Part shown: positions 23,801-33,349 of the stretch, piece by piece | Numbering within the stretch: the first letter of the stretch is position 1 | Layout of the letters: each line of letters opens with the position of its first letter | Assembly (NCBI RefSeq): GCF_022539505.1 | Contig: NC_061510.1 | Span: 400,068,249 to 400,132,248 of the forward strand | DNA length: 64,000 bases | Direction: 5' to 3' | Origin: Lolium rigidum | Taxonomy: Eukaryota > Streptophyta > Magnoliopsida > Poales > Poaceae | Translations under genes and position numbers: made by a program | Notes under the pieces: generated by a model | The model's input: the letters and a program-made list of their open reading frames with translations, nothing else | What the model was told of the DNA's origin: nothing | The model's database searches: none

Positions 23801-24264
23801 GCGACTAAGGCGCTGCTGCCGGCGGGCTCCTCGTCGCTGCTGCCGTAGCCTTCGGCAGGGGCCTCGTACTCCTTCTCGTTGTCGTCGTCGTCATCGTCGT
23901 CGTCGTCATCATCATCCGACCCGGCGCGGAAGCGCTTGGCCGACGGCTCGTCGGAGAATGAGGATGTGTCCTCCTCGTCTTCCTCTTCCTCGTCAGAGGA
24001 GGTGAAGTCGTCCCAGGAGAAGCGGTCGTCCTCGCTCTCCGCCTCTTCCTCCCCATTGACGAGGAATTGAAGGTCGGCTTCTTCGTCGGTCAAGGATTTG
24101 TCATCCTCGGACCAGACGGAGGAGTCGTGGTCTTCCTTGTCCCACATCGTTGGGGCGAGGATGTCGTACGCCGCCTGCGTGCCCCACTCTGGTGTCGACT
24201 CTCGAAGGGGAGAGGATACGTAGGAAAGCCCTGAGGAAGCTGTGGAGGAGGAGGAAGAATCCAT
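23773..24264 (-). CDS. acidic, serine-rich hypothetical protein
   Basis: The ORF encodes 163 residues starting at ATG 24264. It opens with a Ser-rich stretch (MDSSSSSTASSGLSYVSS). A moderately conserved-looking block follows (TPEWGTQAAYDILAPTMWD, then DHDSSVWSEDD), and then long acidic runs including a poly-Asp tract encoded by GAC/GAT repeats near 23880-23920. I know of no enzymatic domain; extreme acidity suggests a disordered protein or a chromatin or nucleic-acid associated role, but that is speculation. The last ~12 residues (after AGSSA) read into the inverted-repeat arm that begins at 23800, so the original C-terminus has been replaced. A TATA-like TATATCTCC lies about 80 bp upstream on the minus strand. 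It may be a gene fragment carried by the mobile element rather than an active gene. Confidence 0.5.
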   Translation of the reverse strand: MDSSSSSTASSGLSYVSSPLRESTPEWGTQAAYDILAPTMWDKEDHDSSVWSEDDKSLTDEEADLQFLVNGEEEAESEDDRFSWDDFTSSDEEEEDEEDTSSFSDEPSAKRFRAGSDDDDDDDDDDDDNEKEYEAPAEGYGSSDEEPAGSSALVARKYILRAP

Positions 24265-26590
24265 GGTGTGAAGGAGGGTTTTCTGATGTTAGTTTGGAGC
24301 AGGGGGATGAAGAGGTGAACTGTTCGATGCGGTTAAATAAAAGGAGATATAGTGGAGATTTAATGCTTGAGCAGTTTTCGAGGATGTGGTGCCAAAACTG
24401 TCAAATCGTGCAGAGAAGTTGAGAAGGCAAGGCGTCATGATGAAGAATACTGCGACGGTTCTGCTCTGCCACGACATGACCCCTCGAAGGAAAAACAGGG
24501 TGGTTTTGAAATTATCATTGCCAAAACCAGGGGGGCATGTGTTATCACCAGATTTTGGCCAAATCAGGAGATGGGCCGTAATTGAGATGGGCTTGAAGAC
24601 ATACACGTGGAGCGTCTCCAAAACGGCCTTGCACGGAGAGTTTGGGCTAGATTGCCCGTATATCTATAAATTATAGTAGATTGCATCTTAGTTTAGAATT
24701 AAAAGATAGAGTTTAACCCGTGCACGGTTAGGTGCACGCCCGAATTAGAAAATCCCTTGGACTATAAATATGTATCTAGGGTTATCGAGAAAGGAGGACA
24801 ATCACGTTCACAACAAACACAAACCAGGCGCATCGCCACCCCTTGTTTCGAGGGTTTCTTCCGGGTATGCATCATGATGCCTAGATCGCAAGTATGCATC
24901 ATGATGCCTAGATCGCATCTTGCGATCTAGGCAGCGTACGTTTATTCGTTTATCTTGTGTTGCTCGTGCTGAAGCGTTGTTGATGGCGAGTAACATTACT
25001 TATCGTAGATGTTTTGGGGCTTGCATTGGTGCTTTTCTTACACATATTTGCTTAGCTATGCCGTCCCTCAATATCTAGCTGCCCTTATACCTATCTAGGT
25101 GTAAGGGCAGCACCTTGCTTGTGCGTCGTTTAGTAGATCCAATCCGTTATAGTTGCTCCTTGTTTTTCAAGGATTAGTTTAATATCCGTATGGTTAGGCC
25201 TTGCAAACGGGTTGAACGATCCGGTAGTGCGTAAGGTATAGTTTGCTATCTCTAAGAGGGACTGTTCCGGGAATTACCTTAATGTTGGTTTTTAGGCCTC
25301 TTTTAGTGTTAGCTTTCTATCATCTTTCATGTCTATTAGGCTCAACTACGCGTAGGATGTTCCGATCATACGGTAAAAACCCTAAACTGTCGTGGATTGG
25401 TTTAACTTTGTGTTGATCAAGCAGGAGCCCCATGTCATCGTAAACTCAACGTGAATCATGGGGCGATCGGCTCCTTGAGCCGATCCACAGGGCAACCTGA
25501 GAGTCGATCGGGCTCGTATTTAATGTTTACGTGTCTACCATGCAGGAGACTAATCGAATCAATCCAACACCTTCCTGACCAGGTATAGGTCAGGTGGCAC
25601 GCCCTTGCAACCGCCAGGACGTGTGCCGGAACTTTGCGGGACGACGTCAAGGGACCAGGGCCCACCCAGCAGTCTTGGCAGCCTCCCGGCTCTTCGTGTT
25701 GCTTAACCACTGCTCGCCGGTGGGTTTTGGTAGGCAACAGAGCGGCGCAGCGAAGGGGAAAGCTGAAGGAGGAAGAAGGTAATTTATATCAAATCCGCGA
25801 ATCGCCGTGCCGTTGGATGCAGCAAGAATGGGTTTGATGATCTACATGTGTCTCTTGGGGTAAAAAGGTCTTTTTACTGTGATGGAACCGAACAGGCGCT
25901 ACATCGCGCGTGCCAGGAAAAGTAGAGGATGTGTGTCCCCCACTTGCGTAACGTGTCAAGTTTTGCGAACTTTTAGGTCCACATGTCAGCTACAGGACAG
26001 AACTCACGTCTTCCCGATATAGTGGTCGTGGCTATCGTCAGCAATGATGTTACTATGAAGAAAATTGCGGATGCAAGCATTTTTGAAGATCGTCGACAGC
26101 AGGAGTAATAGTGATAAGCTCGAGAGCCTTTGATCAAATACAAGTTTTTGTTCAAATGCTCGGGGGCTACTTTTTAAAGAAGTTTGAGGAAGTTTGATGA
26201 AGGAGTTGCTTCAGAAGGGGATATTTCAAATATTGCGACAAAGAAAAAGTTGAGTCTACAACCAAGTATAAATACTCGACTGTAGCCTCGGGGGCTACTC
26301 CCATCGGGAGCGCTGGTCGCACACCCGATAAAGATGAGACAAGCAGAAGAAATGACAATATAGCGACAAAGGTTCTAAAAAGGTGAGCCTACAACCAAGT
26401 GCTTGCCTCGGGGGCTACTCCCATCGGGAACACTGTTCGCGTGCCCGATGAAATTTAAGAAGTTATGGTGAGCATATTCCGAGTTATAAATTAACTCTTC
26501 ATATACTCCCATCGGGAGGGCAAGATAACAATATACAAGTCATCCGTTGACTCGAATAAATGTGCTATTCCAGCAGCCGAAAAAGGCAAT
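23801..26590. other. loop between the inverted-repeat arms
   Basis: A 2.8-kb spacer holding the acidic-protein ORF (23773-24264, minus), an LTR-derived block (about 24690-25780) and gypsy-like 3' sequence with repeated CTCGGGGGCTACT motifs near 26159, 26288 and 26408, each followed in two cases by CCCATCGGGA. Confidence 0.8.
24690..25780 (+). repeat. LTR-derived segment with leader hairpins
   Basis: A TATA box (CTATAAATATG, near 24761) is followed by leader-like sequence. A 27-bp unit is repeated in tandem (24865-24918), the second copy merging into a 12-bp perfect hairpin (stem 24906-24917 and 24921-24932, loop TCT). A second hairpin of about 16 bp lies at 25079-25110 (CTGCCCTTATACCTA paired with TAGGTGTAAGGGCAG). 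No coding frame is convincing. Assignment to an LTR/leader is from overall appearance. Confidence 0.5.
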
Positions 26591-27825
26591 CGAAAATATA
26601 TTCTCAGAGCGCCTTAGTCGCGAATTAATCTCTGAATGCCGCAATACTTTACGAAGGTAAGTCCCCAGGATCTGTCCTGCGCAGCGTGGCACCGCCTCTG
26701 ACGGTGTTTTGCTACTTTTTTCCGTATCAACAGATACGAAGAAAATCCTAACAGACGCGTTAGGTACCCGATAAAACATAACTGGAATTCGGCATCTGGT
26801 AAGACCTTAAGCGGCACATGTCGAATTACGCCGGTATCCCGAGATCATGTCCGGGGACGTGATCTCGAAGTAGGTTTTTGCGGATTGCCACAAGAGCGAT
26901 TAATCGGTACTCGATCCGTCGGATGAACCGGTCCCAATTACCGTTATCCCTATACAATATACAATTTCTTTATAAAGGTTATTTATTGAGTCGAAGAAAT
27001 CATATGGTAATTGTAAAGATGGAGATTTTCCCCGATTCTTCGATTCAAACAAAATCTCGGGGGCTACTGACATAGGCATCCCCAATGGGCCTGCCGAAGA
27101 AGGTACCTGGGGTTTACTGAAGGCCCACGACACGAAGTTTATGAAGCCCGGAAGCCCAGTTATGAAGTAGTTTGGAAATATAGAGTTGTATTAGGAATAA
27201 TGACTTGTAACTATTACGGGACAAACTCAAAGAGTCTCCCGGACTTTGTAACTTGTGTATCACAAAATCCTCGGCTCCGCCTCCTATATAAGGAGGAGTC
27301 GAGGGACAAAGAGAGAATCGAATCATTGTCAACATAACCCTAGTTTTATAGCAGTCGAGTACTTTTCCGGCTGAAACCCTCGAGATCTACTTGCCCTCTA
27401 CTTCCAACAAAACCATAGTCTATAACTTGTAGGCATTGACAAGTTAATCCCTTGTCATTCGCTCACCCCACCCCAGAGTGTAGTGACCAAACATTCTAAT
27501 CATCGGCAAGTACAAATAAAATTAAAGACCGAATCATTTATAAATAAATCATTTACAACCAGAAAATGCCCATTTTATTTCTATGTGCTCTACTTTCCAG
27601 AGAACCATGTACAACATATACACATATATAGCAACCATGAGCATTCATTTTGAACCAAACCAGTGAGCATGAGCATATAAACTGTACTCATTTTGAGCAA
27701 CCAGTGAGCATGATATACAAGGTATAGGATGATGTCATGGTTAGCCTTGCTAAAGCTATGATTCTTGTCAAAAAAAAATTATGCACAACAAAGGCCTCCT
27801 TGCACTTCACTGGTTTAAACCACTG
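26591..27825 (+). repeat. right arm of the 1.23-kb inverted repeat
   Basis: Reverse complement of 22569-23800. On the plus strand it has the TCTCGGGGGCTAC motif (27056), a TATA box (CCTATATAAGGAGG, near 27284) and a possible LTR end (CTTCCAACA, near 27407). This suggests that the arm includes an LTR plus flanking sequence. The outer end ACCACTG stops at 27825, 55 bp before the plastid-derived DNA. Confidence 0.92.
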
Positions 27826-27879
27826 CACAAAAAAAATTCATCCGCCCGGTTTTGTTAATTTACAAATTCTTCCTCAGCT

Positions 27880-28040
27880 AGCTTGATCAAACCAAGCTTC
27901 CACAATTTCCGAATCACCCTGTAGAATGGCCTATTCTCCTCGGTCGGAATAGGAGGTTCCTTCACTTAGAACCGTACTTGAGAGTTTCCTACCTCATACG
28001 GGCTCATAAATTGCTATCTTAAATTCTCCTATCTTAAACT
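27880..28040 (-). pseudogene. ycf3: plastid ycf3 (pafI) exon 3 fragment plus end of group II intron
   Basis: On the minus strand, exon 3 starts at about 27942 and reads RGE*AILQGDSEI.EAWFDQA, matching the photosystem I assembly factor Ycf3, with a Gln codon changed to TAG. Just upstream lies a group II intron domain V-like hairpin (GAGCCCGTATGAGG paired with CAAGTACGGTTC, near 27977-28012), as expected for ycf3 intron 2. Only about 20 codons remain before the homology ends. Confidence 0.75.
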
Positions 28041-28164
28041 GAATTTGATAGATAAACGGTTTAAACAAAAAAAATACCCAAAATTTCTAACATGTATCTA
28101 GAATTACTGGAAAACCATGAAATATCCATAGTTGATGCATCATATGGACGTCAAGTGATTGATA

Positions 28165-28382
28165 CTATACCTCCTGGGCCAGAACTTCTTGTTTCTCTTT
28201 TATCATCTCGTCCAAGAGAGAAAGTTCTTCTAATTCTATGATTCTTTCTAGAATCATTTTCTCTTGAATATAAGGTAAGAGAGTTTCGGATTGCCGGGTA
28301 TTCCACCAATTCTTAATCTAAAGTTCCAGACATTTATTAAATGAGAAATAAACTCCCCAGGGCAAAAGTACGATAATTTCGA
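28165..28382 (-). pseudogene. cemA: plastid cemA fragment
   Basis: The minus strand reads LLPWGVYFSFNKCLEL, then a TAG stop where Trp is expected (28318-28320), then [14 protein letters not shown] and [18 protein letters not shown]. This matches the N-terminal part of CemA, the plastid envelope membrane protein. About 70 of the usual ~230 residues are present. The frame ends at a stop at 28165. Confidence 0.75.
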
Positions 28383-28721
28383 AATCATGCCGAGCGTCTT
28401 AATACATATGCAAAAAAATTCATTATTGGCCCACCATTGATTAGAAGGTTTAGCTTGTATGAATCGCTATTGGTTTGATACGAATAATGGCAATCGTTTC
28501 AGTATGTTAAGGATATAGATGTATCCACAATTCATTTAGAGTTACTTAATAGCCTATTTCTTATAAAAGTCTCATTCTCATATGATCCAATCAATGTGAT
28601 ATGATGAGATAGAATGCAATAGAAATAGAAATAAGGATAGCGAACGGGTTACCTACTCCTAAGGGTCAAAGCAAGCCCTTTAATTCAATTCTTTATTCTT
28701 ACATTAAAGAATGAATCAAAT

Positions 28722-28793
28722 CTCCCCAAGTAGGATTCGAACCTACGACCAGTCGGTTAACAGCCGACCGCTCTACCACTGAGCTACTGAGGA
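28722..28793 (-). tRNA. trnN-GUU: plastid-derived trnN-GUU (tRNA-Asn) in the nuclear insert
   Basis: A 72-nt cloverleaf on the minus strand: acceptor TCCTCAG, D-arm TAGCTCAGTGGTAGAGC, anticodon loop CTGTTAA (anticodon GTT), T-arm with GGTTCGAATCC, and the 3' strand closing the acceptor. All stems pair and the sequence looks intact. No CCA is encoded, as for plastid tRNAs. It is flanked by plastid DNA and is probably not expressed in the nucleus. Confidence 0.93.
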
Positions 28794-29134
28794 ACAAGGG
28801 GGGATTCGACCTCTTAGAGTTCAACTCCCGTTGTCAACCCATGAACAATATGAGTCCGAAGCTTCTTTCGTAACTCCCAGAATTTCTTCGTAGTGGCTCC
28901 GTTCCATGTCTCATTTCATAGGGAAGCCAAAAGTAGCTCTATTTCATTCTATTTCACTTCCTAGCATTTCCTATCATTTAATATCCATCCCTTTGGTCTT
29001 ATTGAGATAAGATATATCATTTATAGTCTATCTCTTTCTATATATGGAAAGTCAAGAAATTCTCGTCGAAACATCGAGAAATTGTGCATATAGAAAACTC
29101 TAAAGAAAGAAAAAAAAAAAAGGAGACCCATGCC

Positions 29135-29276
29135 ATGATTTTAAAATCTTTTCTATTTAGTAGTGTAAGTTTCTCGATGAGGATAATTACTTCGGTCGTT
29201 GTGGTCGGACTCTATTATGGATTTATGACCGCATTATTCTTTCTCCAATCTTGGATTAGGGAAGAAGGAGATATTT
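29135..29276 (+). pseudogene. ycf1: plastid ycf1 N-terminal relic
   Basis: From ATG 29135 the frame reads MILKSFLF, then [19 protein letters not shown], resembling the start of Ycf1 (Tic214). The position, divergent from and about 340 bp away from trnN, is the arrangement in the plastid inverted repeat. The reading frame decays after about 40 codons and runs straight into psbD sequence. Grass plastids themselves keep only remnants of ycf1. Confidence 0.7.
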
Positions 29277-29625
29277 GGCTAGTTCCTATTTGGAAGGTTG
29301 TAATTTCTTAACCGCAGCAGTTTCTACCCCTGCCAATAGTTTAGCACACTCTTTGTTGCTACTATGGGGGCCGGAAGCACAAGAAGATTTTACTCGTTGG
29401 TGTCAATTAGGTGGTTTACGGACGTTTGTAGCTCTCCACGGGGCTTTTGCACTAATAGGTTTCATGTTACTCCAATTTAAACTTGCTCGGTCTGTTCAAT
29501 TGCGGACTTATAATGCAATCTCATTTACTGGTCCAATCGCTGGTTGGTTCTTTGCGCCGAGTTTTGGCGTAGCAGCAATATTTGGATTCTCATTTTAATC
29601 CAAGGATTTCATAATTGGACGAATG
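29277..29625 (+). pseudogene. psbD: plastid psbD (photosystem II D2) fragment with internal deletion
   Basis: The frame reads [20 protein letters not shown], then [36 protein letters not shown] and [18 protein letters not shown]. This is the central part of the D2 reaction-centre protein. About 16 codons between GPIA and GWFFAPS are deleted in frame, several residues are changed (for example Arg to Leu in FMLLQF), and a stop follows shortly after IFGFSF. The start and the last ~150 residues of D2 are absent. Confidence 0.88.
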
Positions 29626-31089
29626 TCAGCTTCGTATGTAGGCTCTAGAATATTATCTTTTTTTTATGAAATCTCTAGAACATTATCCTGGATGCAAGTA
29701 ACTTGGCAATCGCACTTTACAAACCTTTATAACGATATCTTCTTACGACACGGATTGTGGAAATATCTATCACAATAATTAATGACACTCAAAAAAGTAC
29801 AAACACATAAACACTATAGCGCATATTGGCACAATTTCTTATCTAAATCCTGAGATGAATGTGATATGTATTCATTTATGCATGTTTTCTTTACATTTAA
29901 ATGTGGAATCAATTTAAGCGGAATATCCAGAATTTAAAACACAAGAGGATACATAGACTCTGTGACAAACTAGTCTTGTACTTTGCACTAGCCTATTTGT
30001 AGTGACGAAGATGTACTATGAATGTTTTGCTTTAGTACTAGCTAGCAACAAGTTTTCTAGTGTTTTTGGATGCAGAGAACAAAAGAAATGATAGCTGTAT
30101 GCTAGAAAAATTACCAGTAAAAACCACTTAATATTTAGCAGGAAAAGAAAATAAAATATATAGAGGCAAAAATATTTAGTATAAAAATACTTAATACAAT
30201 TAGATAGCAAGAAATGCGCTTACCTGCGGGTGGAGGAGGCCACTAGTGATTACGTGGTATCTGGCCTAGCCATTCATGATGTCCTACATGAGGTTGGATG
30301 TTATAGAAAGCCAAGACGAGGCGGAAAAGTTCAGATCACGGGAACCCCAGTCTCCATTCCATGAAAGCAAGAATTCACCATGGAAGACTTTTGGCTGATG
30401 AATTTTCGTACCAAGGAGCCTCCAAGTTCCGATGGGTGGAAATCCATCACCGACGATTCTTTCCAGTAGCCCTTGGCATGCATCTTGATTAAAATATTAC
30501 GAAGAGATGGAAGGGCAAAGGGCGCCTGAGTAGTAGTGGGAGAAACAACGAGTGCGATGCGAATGATGGTGGGCGTTTGGCCTTCATGTGGTTTTTTTTT
30601 TATCGTCCCAGATGATAACACGAAGCATGGTGGCAAATTCAGGGGAGATTGTGTCGTAAACATAGCAAAGGAAGATCGTGCGTACTAGGGCATGTGCGTA
30701 TAGGTCAAGGCATAAGGAATAGCACAACTCTGTCCGGAGGGAAGTACTTATTCAGTCCTTAGTGGCATAGCAGGAAGATTTTTCGTTAGTCCTTATGACG
30801 AGACATGTAATGCAGTCAAAGATATTGTTCGACCCACGCATGGTCACGAGCGGACGGAGTCTACGTCACCTTGCATCCCCACAAGCACAAGTTGCCGCGA
30901 CTACAAATCGAGTAAGACAGGGTGCTGGAGGATGCCAAGATTTATCAGTCACTACATATCTTTGTTTTTGTTTGTTTAAGGAGCCCTTCAACGATTTTCC
31001 ACCAACGGTTCATCTCTTAGCCGAGTCAACAATCGACTCCAAGCAAAGAAACAAAGCCGGTGGCAAGTCCTTGACGCACTCAGGAGCTA
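29626..31089. other. intergenic, nothing firmly recognised
   Basis: AT-rich sequence followed by a mixed region. A 110-codon minus frame (30331-30663) and a 108-codon plus frame (30795-31121) show no domain I know. These could be remnants of the LTR element whose promoter-like region follows. Confidence 0.45.
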
Positions 31090-31930
31090 ATGAAGATGGA
31101 ATATGTAGGCTCACCAAATGACCAGGGTGGTCCGGTCCAGTCACCTCCTTGATGGAGTCGCTCGGAAGAATCCGGATCGGCTCGGAGGCCCAGTTGATCC
31201 ATAGAAGGTCAACGTGAGGAACAATCTAAGGATCCAATGGTGGTAGTCGACTTAGGTTTTGGGGCGACTCACCCGTATGATCTAAACCCTCGACCGAGCC
31301 ACCTATATAAGGCTTGGCTAGATGAAGTAACCCTAAATCACATTCATCCACCTTAGACTCCATCTCCGCCCCGACAACTTGTAAACACATATATCAACAT
31401 AATCAAAGCAGGTGTAGGTCTTTACCTCCACCGTGAGGGGCCGAACCTAGGTACATCGTGTATGTAACAATCTCGTCCAGGACATCCAATATAGGCAACG
31501 CTCTCCACCCCATCTAAGATAAACCTTGTCTCATCTATCTCGACAATACGTCGACACTCTTCATCGACAACAAATCTGCCATCTCCCTCTGCAAGAATCC
31601 CAGTTCTGTACAATCGTAGCAAGGCCACTTGGGCACGTTTGTTTCCAAGGACTGCGGACCAAGATCGGGATCATCGACACAAGCATCGCTCGACAAGGTT
31701 GAGGGGGAGAATGTTGGGTATAAACCCTGTCTCAGCTCCGATCCCCTGGTTACTTGTAGTTTTAAACACTTCAGTTTCGTCAGAGAGAGAGAGAGAGTTA
31801 GCCGTTTTTCCTTCGGTTGTCGCCTGATTGTTGCGATTTGTGCGATACCTTGGCCTAGTCTAGATCGAGCTAGCACGAAACTCGATCGGGTCGTGGGATG
31901 CTAGTGGATCGTCTAGCTTAGCGTAGTTTC
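31090..31930 (+). repeat. decayed LTR-retrotransposon sequence
   Basis: A TATA box (CCTATATAAGG, near 31302) with a leader running to CAGGTGTAGGTCTTTACC resembles the promoter/U5 part of grass LTRs. Near 31698 a purine tract (GAGGGGGAGAA) is directly followed by TGTTGGGTATAAACC, which looks like a polypurine tract and LTR start of a second element. No complete LTR pair is visible, so the boundaries are uncertain. Confidence 0.45.
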
Positions 31931-32206
31931 CATTTTCAGCAAAATAAAAGGAAGAGTGAGAAAAGCTGCAGACAGTTATCGCATCACAAAACAACTCAGT
32001 GCTATCGTCCGGTCTCTCTTGCTTTAGCTCGATCGAATTGATATTTAGGGTGACACTGTTTAGCTTTGATACGTCGGGGTGTGAAGTTTTATTGATGCAC
32101 CAAATATATGTAATGAAATTTGAACCAAGTAAGCAACGCTATTTACTCGTGTACAAGTATACAAATTCAGCCAAGCTAGCAAGGCAGCTTGATCGAGATG
32201 GTTACG

Positions 32207-32908
32207 TCAATTCTGGAACTTGGACTTGAGCAGCTTGATGATCTCGCCGTCCACCTGGAAGCTCTTGGCCAGCACCGCATCGGGAATCTCTGGCTCGGCC
32301 CCGAACAGCGACGGCGCGGCGAGGACCACGCCGGGCAGCTGGCTGTTGAACACCGTGAGGGCCCTGGCGGTGCTGTTGCCGCCGGCGTTGTACTGGAAGT
32401 GCACCAAGCCGCGCGGGATGATGAAGCTCTCCCCCTCCCCGACGACCTTGGAGTAGAACTTCCCTGCCGTGCTGATGAAGCCGACGAGCATCTCGCCGGC
32501 GATGACGTGCACGAGCTCGGCGGAGCGAGGGTGGCTGTGCAGCGGGTTGACGCCGCCGGGGGCGAGGTCGACGCGGTTGATGGACACGCCGAGGGTGTTG
32601 AGCCCCGGGAAGGCCTTCACGTTGCCCGGCGTCACGGCGGACCCGAACGGGCTGTCCTTCGCAGCGGCGGCGCCGGAGCGGGACAGGTCGGCGAAGAAGA
32701 AGTCGTCGGAGACCACCGTGGACTCTGGCTTGCACGGGAACCCCGGGAACGTCGGCTGATCATCTGCTCCCTTGGTGATGGCGGCCACGCAGAAGTCCTG
32801 CACCGGCTCCGGGTCCGCTGCGCACGCCGACACGAGCACGGCGACCGCCAACGCGGCTAACAGGAGCGACACCGGCGACGGTCTCGACGTGGGTCTGGAA
32901 CGCGCCAT
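32207..32908 (-). CDS. germin-like protein (cupin), secreted
   Basis: A single-exon gene of 233 codons, with ATG at 32908 and TGA at 32207. An open frame extends to 32932 but only through a GTG, so the ATG is chosen. Residues 1 to about 28 form a signal peptide (hydrophobic SLLLAALAVAVLV), predicting apoplastic export. Cys40 and Cys59 are the conserved disulfide pair. Germin box 1 (PLHSHPRSAE, His124, His126, Glu131) and His170 in box 2 (PRGLVHFQYN) are the Mn-binding residues of the cupin barrel. An Asn-Ser-Thr site at 178 may be glycosylated. Length matches germin-like proteins, which are typically about 220-235 residues; members act as superoxide dismutases, oxalate oxidases or in defence, and the activity of this one cannot be told from sequence. 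A TATA box lies 120 bp upstream. CG-rich codon use contrasts with the AT-rich flanks. It looks intact. Confidence 0.93.
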   Translation of the reverse strand: MARSRPTSRPSPVSLLLAALAVAVLVSACAADPEPVQDFCVAAITKGADDQPTFPGFPCKPESTVVSDDFFFADLSRSGAAAAKDSPFGSAVTPGNVKAFPGLNTLGVSINRVDLAPGGVNPLHSHPRSAELVHVIAGEMLVGFISTAGKFYSKVVGEGESFIIPRGLVHFQYNAGGNSTARALTVFNSQLPGVVLAAPSLFGAEPEIPDAVLAKSFQVDGEIIKLLKSKFQN

Positions 32909-33027
32909 TGCCGATGATGAGATTGTTGGCACAGTTTACTCGAAAACAAGATTGTTGGAACAGTTTACTCGAATACAAGATTGTTGGGCACGTGTTTTGG
33001 TACTGTCACTTACAGACGCTGGGTTGT

Positions 33028-33037
33028 GTATATATAA
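33028..33037 (-). promoter_or_regulatory. TATA box of the germin-like gene
   Basis: TTATATATAC on the minus strand, about 120 bp upstream of the ATG at 32908, in an otherwise ordinary context; it would place transcription start near 33000. Confidence 0.6.
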
Positions 33038-33349
33038 CAGAAGTTTGGAGGGGGAACAAATGTCAAATGACTTTTCTTTTTTTGGTTGAAGGGTTCAAAG
33101 CTCACAAAAGTCACCTGCTGTGACTCGTGCTGAGACGGGGACAGGTCTTGGGGCGAAATTTCCATGCTTTATGATGGCCTCGGAAGTTCTTTTTACCATG
33201 GTCTCCCTAATTTGTTAGTTGTGGTTGGTGCCACGCGACAATCATCTGGATTCTTTTTTACGGGGAAGCTTTCAGATCCTGGAGCATCGACGGGCTGCGA
33301 TCCGGGCCACCCGATCTCGATCCGACGCGCTATATTACGTGACAGGAGA

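Larger units (their letters stand above)
27880..29625. other. nuclear plastid DNA insert (NUPT), mosaic of several plastid regions
   Basis: Fragments of at least five plastid loci lie side by side: ycf3 exon 3 with intron end (minus), cemA (minus), trnN-GUU (minus), the ycf1 N-terminal relic (plus) and psbD (plus). In plastid genomes ycf3, cemA and psbD are far apart in the large single-copy region while trnN/ycf1 are in the inverted repeat, so this is a stitched mosaic. Stop codons of the TGG-to-TAG and CAG-to-TAG type mark nuclear decay. The piece at 28400-28715 is also plastid-like in composition but I could not name it. Confidence 0.9.

Noticed and set aside
23880..23930. CRISPR-like or other regular array in the GTC/ATC repeats
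   Set aside because: It is a simple trinucleotide run encoding poly-Asp on the minus strand.
31422..31628. Minus frame with VEIDETRFILDG as a transposase fragment
   Set aside because: The DET...LDG motif is suggestive, but 68 codons with no other conserved residues are not enough, and the plus strand carries LTR-type signals.
32189..32860. A 223-codon plus-strand frame opposite the germin-like gene
   Set aside because: It is the antisense shadow of a CG-rich single-exon gene. The minus frame has signal peptide, Cys pair and cupin metal ligands.
32909..32932. Extended N-terminus of the germin-like protein
   Set aside because: The extension would start at GTG. The ATG at 32908 gives a normal signal peptide.
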